From positions 101,535-165,534 of the forward strand of contig NZ_JACZCR010000028.1 in the NCBI RefSeq assembly GCF_014904735.1: DNA of 64,000 bases, in the 5' to 3' direction. Both the position numbers and the translations under genes were made by a program. Source of the DNA: Microbulbifer hainanensis. GTDB taxonomy: Bacteria > Pseudomonadota > Gammaproteobacteria > Pseudomonadales > Cellvibrionaceae. The notes below the pieces were generated by a model, which searched no databases, had not been told where the DNA came from, and saw only the letters and a program-made list of their open reading frames with translations. Of the stretch, positions 58,236 to 64,000 are shown one piece after another; within the stretch, counting starts at the first letter, position 1; every line of letters begins with the position of its first letter.

Positions 58236-58745
58236 TCAGCGTTTGCCGCTTTTGGCTTTGGGCTCCGGGTCGGGCACGGCCACGGCGGTGTCCGTTTTCA
58301 CTTCCTGAATCACCACATAGGTATGGGTTTCCCGTACACCGGGAATAGAAGCGAGTTTTTCACCGAGGAATCGGCGGTAGCCGAGCATATCCTTGATACG
58401 GATTTTGATCAGATAGTCGAAACCACCGGCCACCATATGGCATTCCTGCACCTCTTCCAGGCTGGAGACGTGCTCATTGAAGGCCTCGAGGGCGGAGGTG
58501 GCGGTATCGGTCAGCGTGACCTGGATATAGACGACGAGGCCGGCGTGTACCTTGAGCGGATCCAGCAGGGCCACGTAATCGCGGATAAAGCCCTCGCGTT
58601 CGAGGCGCTTGACCCGTTCCAGGCACGGTGTCGGGCTGAGATTCACCCGCCGCGCCAGCTCTACGTTTGGCAGGCGCCCTGCCCGTTGCAGGATGCGCAG
58701 TATCTGCCGGTCTATCCGGTCCAGATCTTCCAACTGTCGAGACAT
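58236..58745 (-). CDS. lrp: Lrp/AsnC-family regulator beside putA
   Basis: A 169-residue Lrp-type protein. HTH residues 15-40 (LQRAGRLPNVELARRVNLS) are followed by the near-invariant PTPCLERVKRLEREGFI and a RAM ligand-binding domain (VYIQVTLTD, EECHMVAGGFDYLIKIR-like strand pattern, ETHTYVVIQEVK). It has an extra polar tail (VPDPEPKAKSGKR). It is divergent from putA; the PutA here lacks its own DNA-binding domain, so this protein is the likely proline-responsive regulator. Confidence 0.9.
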   Translation of the reverse strand: MSRQLEDLDRIDRQILRILQRAGRLPNVELARRVNLSPTPCLERVKRLEREGFIRDYVALLDPLKVHAGLVVYIQVTLTDTATSALEAFNEHVSSLEEVQECHMVAGGFDYLIKIRIKDMLGYRRFLGEKLASIPGVRETHTYVVIQEVKTDTAVAVPDPEPKAKSGKR

Positions 58746-58887
58746 AGCGACATACCCTACTGGTGATTAGCGTTATAGGCGTGATATTTAACCACAACCG
58801 GCGGCAATATGGCGATTAATTCTGAGCACTTTCGCACATAATCCGGTTTTTTATTCTGGCCCTAAATTACAGAGCTTGGGAGACAAT
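58746..58887. promoter_or_regulatory. lrp-putA divergent promoter region
   Basis: A 142-bp, AT-richer region (ATATTTAAC, GGCGATTAATTC, TTTTTTATTC) separating divergent lrp and putA. It must hold both promoters and probably Lrp binding sites. I cannot place the individual sites. Confidence 0.5.
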
Positions 58888-61800
58888 ATGTCGACAAAAT
58901 TCGCCGGCCAATCTACCGAACAGCTGCACAGCGCCCGCGAGCGGGCCCGCCAGTATCTACATGCCGACGAAAACCAGTGTGTGAGCGAGCTGCTGGGCGC
59001 GCCCCGGCCCGACGACGCACTGCGCCAGCGGATCCTCCACACAGCCCGTGAACTGGTGCGCCACTCGCGCCAGCACCGCAAGCAGCGCGGGACCCTGGAT
59101 GCCTTCCTGCAGCAGTTCGGCCTCTCCAATAAGGAAGGGGTGGCGCTGATGTGCCTGGCCGAATCCCTGCTACGTGTACCGGATGCGGATACTGCCGACA
59201 AACTGATCGCTGAGAAAGTGCATTCCGGCAACTGGGCAAGCCATCGTGGCCAATCTGACTCCCTGTTCGTGAACGCCTCCACCTGGGGCCTGATGCTCAC
59301 CGGCAACATCGTCGAGCTGGACCCGGATATCACCGAGAAGCCTTCCAGCTGGATGAAGCGCCTGGTCAGCCGCATGGGCGAGCCGATGGTGCGCACCTCG
59401 ATGATGCAGGCCATGAAGATCATGGGCGGCCAGTACGTACTGGGCCGCACCATTGAAGAAGCCCTGAAACGCGGTCCCGCGGAAAACCTGCCGGGCACCC
59501 GCTTCTCGTTCGATATGCTCGGCGAAGGCGCCCGCACCATGGCGGACGCCCAACGCTACTTCGATGCCTACATGATGGCGATCGAAAAGATCGGCAATCA
59601 CAACGACAAGCGCGACGTGGTCGAGGCCAACGGCATCTCTATCAAGTTGTCCGCCCTGCACCCGCGCTACAGCGTACTGCAGCGCGAACGCGTGATGACC
59701 GAGCTGCTGCCACAGGTCAAAGCCCTGTGTGTCGCCGCCGCCAAATACGATATGGGCCTCAATATCGACGCCGAAGAAGCCGAGCGCCTGGATATCTCCC
59801 TGGATATCTTCGAAGCCCTCGCCCGCGACCCGGAACTGAAAGACTGGCAGGGTCTCGGCTTTGTACTGCAGGCCTACCAGAAACGCGCCCCGCATGTGGC
59901 CGACTGGCTGATCGCCCTGGGCCGCGACACCGGCCGCAAACTGATGGTGCGCCTGGTAAAAGGCGCCTACTGGGATACCGAGATCAAGCATGCCCAGCAG
60001 ATGGGCCTGTTCGATTACCCGGTTTACACCCGCAAGTGCCACACCGACCTGTCCTACCAGGTGTGTGCGCAGAAACTGCTGGACGGCCGCGACGCCATCT
60101 ACCCGCAGTTCGCTACCCACAACGCCTACACCGTGGGCCTGATCCTGGAAATGGCCGGCAACAGCGGCGGCTATGAATTCCAGCGCCTGCACGGTATGGG
60201 CCACCTGCTCTACGCGCAGATCGAAGCCGTCCACGGCGAGCGTGTGCCGGTGCGCGTATACGCGCCTGTGGGTGCCCACAAGGACCTGCTGCCCTACCTG
60301 GTGCGCCGCCTGCTCGAGAACGGCGCCAACAGCTCGTTCGTGAACCGCTTTATGGACGAGAAAACCCCGATTGAAGAACTGGTGCAGGACACCCTCTCCC
60401 TGAGCGAGGCCTGCAATCCCTATCGCCACCCGCAAATCCCGGTACCGGAGGACATTTATATGGGCGCTGAGGCTCTGCCACGGAAAAATTCACACGGCAT
60501 GGAACTGACTGATCCTGTTGCCGTAGAGCCACTGCTGGCGTCCGTAGAGAAAATGCGCGGCAAGCTGTTCCACGGCGGCCCGATCGTTGACGGCGTCATG
60601 GGCAAGACCGAAGAGCAGGTCCTCAACCCGGCCACCGGCGACCTGGTGGGCTATACCGCCAATACCGACAAGCACCTGATTGACCAGGCGTACCAGTCCG
60701 CCACCGAAGCCCAGGTTGCCTGGGATCGCCTCGGCGGCGAGAAGCGCGCAGCGATTCTCGACAAGATCGCCGACCTCTACGAACAGCACATCGACGACCT
60801 GACGGCGCTGATCTGCCTGGAAGCCGGCCGCACCCTGAACGACGGCATCTCTGAAGTGCGCGAGGCAGTGGACTTCTGTCGCTACTATGCCAACGGCGCG
60901 CGCAAGCATTTCAGCGAGCCCACCGAGCTGCCCGGCCCCACCGGCGAAAGCAACCAGCTGTTCCTGAGTGGCCGCGGCGTATTCGTCGCCATCAGCCCTT
61001 GGAACTTCCCGCTGGCCATCTTCACCGGCCAGGTGGTTGCCGGCCTCGCCGCCGGTAACGCCGTGCTGGCCAAGCCCGCGGAACAGACCCCGCTGATCGC
61101 TGCGCGCGCCGTGGAACTGATGCACGAAGCGGGCGTACCCACAAAGGTACTGCACCTGATCACCGGTACCGGCGCCACTGTCGGCGCCCCGCTGATCGAG
61201 GACCCGCGCCTGTCCGGTGTCGCCTTCACCGGCTCCACCGAAACCGCGCGCCTGATCAACCAACAGCTGGCTGCGAAGGAAGGCCCGATCACCCCGCTGA
61301 TCGCCGAGACCGGCGGCCAGAATGTGATGATCGTGGACTCCACCGCCCTGCCCGAGCAGGTAGTGGACGATGTGATCCAGTCCGCCTTCCTGAGTGCCGG
61401 CCAGCGCTGTTCCGCCCTGCGCGTCCTGTGCGTACAGGACGTGATCGCGGACAACCTGCTGAATATGCTCAAAGGCGCTTGCGAGGAACTGACCCTCGGC
61501 GATCCGTCCAAGCTGGAAACCGATATCGGTCCGGTGATCGACGAGAAGGCCCTGGACCTGCTGGAAGCCCACCGCGAGCGCATGCAGAAAGAAGCCAAGC
61601 CACTGTTCGCGTTCGACGAAGGCAAGAAGCCTGGCACCGGTACTTTCTTCGGTCCGCAGGTGGTCGAGATTGAAGATTTCTCCGCGCTGAAACGCGAAGT
61701 CTTCGGCCCTTTCCTGCACGTCGTCCGCTTCAAGGCCGGCGAACTGGAAGACGTGATCCGCCGCATCAACGCCACCGGCTACGGCCTGACCTTCGGCCTG

Positions 61801-62046
61801 CACTCCCGCATCGAAGGCCGCGCCAGCGCCGTGTTCAAGCGCGTTAACGTGGGCAACACCTACGTCAACCGCGACATGGTCGGCGCCGTGGTGGGCGTCA
61901 ACCCGTTCGGCGGCCAGGGCCTCTCCGGCACCGGCCCGAAAGCCGGCGGCCCGCACTACCTGTTCCGCTTCGCCAACGAGAAGACCAAGACCGTCAATAT
62001 CGTGGCCACCGGCGGTAACACCGAGCTGTTTACGCTCGGCGAGTAA
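58888..62046 (+). CDS. putA: Bifunctional proline dehydrogenase / glutamate semialdehyde dehydrogenase
   Basis: A 1052-residue PutA. ATG 58888 has GGGAG 5 nt upstream (the longer frame needs TTG 58876). The N-terminal proline dehydrogenase barrel (about 180-480) has ISIKLSALHPRYS and RLVKGAYWDTE. The C-terminal aldehyde dehydrogenase (about 560-1040) has the Glu in LIAETGGQN and the catalytic Cys in SAGQRCSALR. It converts proline to glutamate, with substrate channelling expected. The N-terminal ribbon-helix-helix DNA-binding domain of the E. coli type is absent, so it is not its own repressor. Confidence 0.96.
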   Translation: MSTKFAGQSTEQLHSARERARQYLHADENQCVSELLGAPRPDDALRQRILHTARELVRHSRQHRKQRGTLDAFLQQFGLSNKEGVALMCLAESLLRVPDADTADKLIAEKVHSGNWASHRGQSDSLFVNASTWGLMLTGNIVELDPDITEKPSSWMKRLVSRMGEPMVRTSMMQAMKIMGGQYVLGRTIEEALKRGPAENLPGTRFSFDMLGEGARTMADAQRYFDAYMMAIEKIGNHNDKRDVVEANGISIKLSALHPRYSVLQRERVMTELLPQVKALCVAAAKYDMGLNIDAEEAERLDISLDIFEALARDPELKDWQGLGFVLQAYQKRAPHVADWLIALGRDTGRKLMVRLVKGAYWDTEIKHAQQMGLFDYPVYTRKCHTDLSYQVCAQKLLDGRDAIYPQFATHNAYTVGLILEMAGNSGGYEFQRLHGMGHLLYAQIEAVHGERVPVRVYAPVGAHKDLLPYLVRRLLENGANSSFVNRFMDEKTPIEELVQDTLSLSEACNPYRHPQIPVPEDIYMGAEALPRKNSHGMELTDPVAVEPLLASVEKMRGKLFHGGPIVDGVMGKTEEQVLNPATGDLVGYTANTDKHLIDQAYQSATEAQVAWDRLGGEKRAAILDKIADLYEQHIDDLTALICLEAGRTLNDGISEVREAVDFCRYYANGARKHFSEPTELPGPTGESNQLFLSGRGVFVAISPWNFPLAIFTGQVVAGLAAGNAVLAKPAEQTPLIAARAVELMHEAGVPTKVLHLITGTGATVGAPLIEDPRLSGVAFTGSTETARLINQQLAAKEGPITPLIAETGGQNVMIVDSTALPEQVVDDVIQSAFLSAGQRCSALRVLCVQDVIADNLLNMLKGACEELTLGDPSKLETDIGPVIDEKALDLLEAHRERMQKEAKPLFAFDEGKKPGTGTFFGPQVVEIEDFSALKREVFGPFLHVVRFKAGELEDVIRRINATGYGLTFGLHSRIEGRASAVFKRVNVGNTYVNRDMVGAVVGVNPFGGQGLSGTGPKAGGPHYLFRFANEKTKTVNIVATGGNTELFTLGE

Positions 62047-62395
62047 CTTCCGGTCTCACAGGACCACCCCAAGGGCGAACCATTACGGTTCGCCCTTTTT
62101 TATTTCCGATTTCCCCTTCTTCCCGAGATCAGGAGCCAAAGGCTCTTGTTCACACCCGATATCGCGTAAGCCTTTGATTTATCAAGCACCCGTAATATGA
62201 TCAAGAGCCGTACAAAAAAATAAACGACAAAGGCCCTCGCTCACTACTTCTGCTCAACATTCAAACAAAAAACTTTAAGCAACTGATTTCCCTGGATTTT
62301 TCTAGCAGGCTAGATAGTGAAGCTAGGAAATAGTAGCCAAAGAGATAGTGAGCAGGTGGCTCTTTAATAAACTGTTATGTGCTTGAGGAAGCTCT
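62047..62395. other. Region between putA and the first gene cassette
   Basis: About 350 bp. It holds the putA terminator, then GC content falls sharply. A core-like GTTATGT lies at 62374-62380, about 16 bp before the first cassette gene, and probably marks the left edge of the array. No integrase gene, attC fold or attI-adjacent promoter was recognised. Confidence 0.55.
62071..62101 (+). terminator. Rho-independent terminator of putA
   Basis: A perfect 11-bp stem (62071-62081 with 62087-62097), 5-nt loop and a T run, starting 25 bp after the putA stop codon. Confidence 0.95.
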
Positions 62396-62614
62396 GTGCT
62401 CGATATAATTGAATTCATAGGTGAAGTTGGTAGTTCATTCCCATATTTGTATCGGGCATGGGGTTTTATTTTGCTTCCTTCATACCGGAAGCGGGTGCTC
62501 CATGAGTACAAGGCTAAGTCAAAAGCCTGGGTTGCTTTTGATACGTTGATGAGCCTTCTTTTTTTCGTGTTGGAGCTGTGGTTGGTGGCTTTTGTGCTGG
62601 ACTCTGTTTTCTAG
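62396..62614 (+). CDS. Cassette gene 1: small membrane protein, 72 aa
   Basis: Not recognised. GTG start at 62396 with GAGGA 6 nt upstream. It has an amphipathic N-terminus, a short hydrophobic segment (AWGFILLPSY), a basic centre (YRKRVLHEYKAKSK) and one strong C-terminal transmembrane helix (about 47-70). Its stop lies about 12 bp before the first attC. Typical of the short, unannotated products found in cassettes. Confidence 0.65.
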   Translation: MLDIIEFIGEVGSSFPYLYRAWGFILLPSYRKRVLHEYKAKSKAWVAFDTLMSLLFFVLELWLVAFVLDSVF

Positions 62615-62625
62615 CTTGTGCTGGC

Positions 62626-62718
62626 ACATAACAAGCGGCTGTTGGCGCCCCTTCGGGGCTGGGACGGCCTTGCCGCTGCTTCGCAGCTCCAGGTCCGCCC
62701 CAAAGCCGGGCGTTAGGC
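62626..62718 (+). repeat. attC site 1
   Basis: It starts ACATAACAAGCGGCT and ends AGCCGGGCGTTAGGC, with complementary arms (TAAC...GCGGCT against AGCCGG...GTTA) and GC-rich inner inverted repeats. The R' core GTTAGGC is at 62712-62718. Its inner sequence differs from attC sites 2 and 3, suggesting a cassette of other origin. Confidence 0.85.
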
Positions 62719-62731
62719 ATTCGCAAATATC

Positions 62732-63181
62732 ATGCAAAATAAGGTCTCATTATCGCAGTACGTAAGGAAGCGAAACGGTGTTGCATTGGGTGCAAACCAT
62801 TCCATGAGAAATATGCTATCTCGCTCTTTGGGTGCCGGTTCATTCCCGGTGTTTTGGCATTATTGGAACCCAATATGGGGCTACTATTTGTCTCGCAACG
62901 TCATGAAACCGCTCGGTTTATTCTTGCCGAGTTGGCTGGCGGTCGTTTTTACCTTTCTTGTTAGTGGTGCGCTCCATGATTTAGCGGTTTCTCTCGTTAA
63001 ATGGAAGGTAATTATATTTTTTACACCATGGTTTGCCCTTATGGGTATTACAGTCGTTTTGTCAAAGCATTTTGCTATTTCTTATCGCTCATATCCGTGG
63101 TTTGTTCGTACAGCAATAAATATACTTTTTATCGGTAGTGCACTGTTGGCAACATGCTTAGTAGAGGGTAAGTATGCCTAA
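62732..63181 (+). CDS. Cassette gene 2: short MBOAT-like membrane protein
   Basis: A 149-residue membrane protein starting 14 bp after attC 1. It contains FPVFWHYWNPIWGYYLSR and, about 35 residues later, FLVSGALHDL. Full MBOAT/wax-synthase acyltransferases have FWHRWH-type and SG-x2-H signatures in the same order and similar spacing, with the His as catalytic residue. Three to four transmembrane helices are predicted. At 149 residues it is far shorter than known MBOATs (about 350-500), so it is either a minimal acyltransferase or a relic that kept the active-site half. Its stop codon overlaps attC 2. Confidence 0.6.
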   Translation: MQNKVSLSQYVRKRNGVALGANHSMRNMLSRSLGAGSFPVFWHYWNPIWGYYLSRNVMKPLGLFLPSWLAVVFTFLVSGALHDLAVSLVKWKVIIFFTPWFALMGITVVLSKHFAISYRSYPWFVRTAINILFIGSALLATCLVEGKYA

Positions 63182-63319
63182 CGATCACAGGAAGTATGCT
63201 ACAGTCCTTTGGGCTTCCGCGGGACGTCTTACGTTATGCACGTTTTGCGCCGGTCGCTGCGCTCCCATTTTCGTGCAAAACGCGCACAAGGTAAGCCGCC
63301 CCTGCTGTGGGCGTTACAT
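63176..63319 (+). repeat. attC site 2
   Basis: It begins GCCTAAC (overlapping the stop of the gene before) and ends GGGCGTTACAT, with a long inner palindrome (CTTACGTTATGCACGTTTTGCG against CGTGCAAAACGCGCACAAGGTAAG, given here in pieces). It is closely similar to attC 3. Confidence 0.85.
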
Positions 63320-63337
63320 TTCAAGGAGAAACCAATA

Positions 63338-63769
63338 ATGGAGTTAAAGGAAGATAAGTGGTCGGTTGCAAGCGGAGAGAAGGGCGGTGCTCGGATTATC
63401 TACCGCTATCGATCATCTATTGCAGAAAATGTGGTTAAAAACGATTACTCTACAATGATCGTTATATCCTGGGATTTTGATGGTTCTAATAGCAATGGTT
63501 TACCTTATGGAGAAATCAACGATCGACAGCAATTATTAGAGGGTCAACTAGATTGGCTAGATGACCCGGAATACTCCTATCTCACGCAAGTAGTAACCGG
63601 AAACGGAAGAAAAGAGTGGCTATGGTATGTAAAAGATTGTGGTGTATGGATGGAAAAATTAAATGAATCACTATCAAAACAACCAGTTTTTCCAATAGCT
63701 ATCGATTTTTATGATGAACCTGAGTGGGAAACATACAGCAGGTTCGTAGCTTGGGCCCCAAAAATCTAA
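63338..63769 (+). CDS. Cassette gene 3: DUF695-like protein
   Basis: A 143-residue soluble protein; ATG 63338 with AAGGAG 9 nt upstream. It opens KWSVASGEKGGARIIYRYRSS and has VISWDFDGSNSNGLPY and VVTGNGRKEWLWYVKD, the spacing and residues of the DUF695 family, for which no function is known. The open frame runs back to 63209, but that part is the attC 2 site. Its TAA overlaps the start of attC 3, as is common in cassettes. Codon use is AT-rich compared with the chromosome. Confidence 0.65.
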   Translation: MELKEDKWSVASGEKGGARIIYRYRSSIAENVVKNDYSTMIVISWDFDGSNSNGLPYGEINDRQQLLEGQLDWLDDPEYSYLTQVVTGNGRKEWLWYVKDCGVWMEKLNESLSKQPVFPIAIDFYDEPEWETYSRFVAWAPKI

Positions 63770-63908
63770 CAAGGCCGGGTAGATAGGCTCCGGGCCTTGG
63801 GACCTCCGCGGGACAGCTTACCTTGTGCGCGTTTTACGCAGGTCGCTATGCTCCCAATTTTGCGCAATACACGCACAAGGTAAGCTGCCCCCGCCGGCGG
63901 CGTTAGCT
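63764..63908 (+). repeat. attC site 3
   Basis: It begins ATCTAAC and ends GGCGTTAGCT (R' core GTTAGCT at 63902-63908). The inner part (CTCCGCGGGACAGCTTACCT, then GCACAAGGTAAGCTG) is strongly similar to attC 2, so the two are of the same, probably resident, type. Confidence 0.85.
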
Positions 63909-63975
63909 CCAAGACTTACCCACGCTTAGTAGACACTCTGTATAGTTAGGTTTCGGCCTAACACGGAGGTGTACC

Positions 63976-64000
63976 ATGGGTAAGAAGAGAACTCAGGCTT
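63976..64000 (+). CDS. Start of a fourth gene, cut by the window edge
   Basis: ATG 63976 with GGAGG 6 nt upstream; only MGKKRTQA is visible. A small hairpin (GTTAGG-TTTCGG-CCTAAC, 63945-63962) precedes it. It could be the next cassette gene or the first codons of an inserted element; the basic start alone does not decide. Confidence 0.55.

Larger units (their letters stand above)
62374..64000 (+). mobile_element. Integron gene-cassette array without visible integrase
   Basis: Three plus-strand genes are each followed by an attC-like palindrome that begins at or near the stop codon with TAAC and ends in GCGTTA. A fourth gene starts after the third site. GC content is clearly lower than in the rest of the window. 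The cassettes read away from putA, so an integrase and attI should lie on the left, where only putA is found. This fits a cluster of attC sites lacking integrase, or an array whose integrase is beyond the right edge in a rearranged layout. Confidence 0.8.

Noticed and set aside
60490..61956. 488-codon open frame on the minus strand inside putA (also 59170-60435)
   Set aside because: Antisense shadow of a high-GC gene: no ribosome-binding site, no family resemblance, and fully covered by the aldehyde dehydrogenase domain.
62514..62737. Minus-strand small frames over attC 1
   Set aside because: Two overlapping frames in different registers both read through the attC palindrome; neither has a start signal or motif.
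63209..63337. Upstream extension of the DUF695-like cassette gene
   Set aside because: This part is the attC 2 palindrome; ATG 63338 has a good ribosome-binding site.

Overview
The window is a high-GC, densely packed chromosomal segment of a Gram-negative, aerobic, probably marine gammaproteobacterium. Many lipoproteins, outer-membrane barrels, FadL and DUF1302 proteins, a short PutA next to an Lrp gene and an integron-type cassette array would suit the Cellvibrionales (for example Microbulbifer). The taxon is inferred from gene content only. I see no rRNA, tRNA, CRISPR array or phage genes.

Region 1 (1-13.1 kb) is housekeeping and transport. It holds the C-terminus of an AraC-type regulator, an arsenite methyltransferase, an MgtC/DUF4010 membrane protein, an ABC ATPase-permease-HlyD export operon, small envelope proteins, an M3 lipoprotein peptidase and malic enzyme. 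A CDF cation transporter follows at 13.1-14.3 kb.

Region 2 (14.4-35.2 kb) is the most distinctive part: an island of exported enzymes. It contains a DUF1254/DUF1214 protein, two lipoproteins of the DUF3604 family with a PHP-like metal signature, five intact formylglycine-type sulfatases, relics of at least one more, an outer-membrane barrel, an exported HAD phosphatase-like protein and an eight-heme c-type cytochrome fused to TPRs. There are no glycoside hydrolases, no SusC/D pair and no sulfatase-maturing enzyme. I therefore infer small, probably hydrophobic, sulfate esters as substrates rather than algal polysaccharide.

Region 3 (35.2-46.7 kb) looks like a catabolic module for a hydrophobic compound. 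It has an AraC regulator divergent from a 3-beta-HSD-like dehydrogenase with a well-formed direct-repeat operator, then a cupin, an SDR, a DUF1302 outer-membrane protein, an acyl-CoA ligase, two tandem AraC paralogues and a Baeyer-Villiger-type monooxygenase. Region 4 (46.8-58.8 kb) holds a membrane protein overlapping a phospholipase-D protein, a DUF2092 pair, a sixth sulfatase broken by one in-frame TAA, OsmC, FadL, a second barrel of the 22.8 kb type, an acyl-CoA dehydrogenase, an EamA permease and Lrp. FadL, acyl-CoA ligase and acyl-CoA dehydrogenase could take up and oxidise products released by the secreted sulfatases (inference).

Region 5 (58.9-64 kb) is the bifunctional PutA with a strong terminator, then a lower-GC array of gene cassettes with three attC sites. 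The cassettes encode a small membrane protein, a miniature MBOAT-like protein and a DUF695-like protein, and a fourth gene begins at the window edge. No integrase gene is visible on the side where one would be expected.
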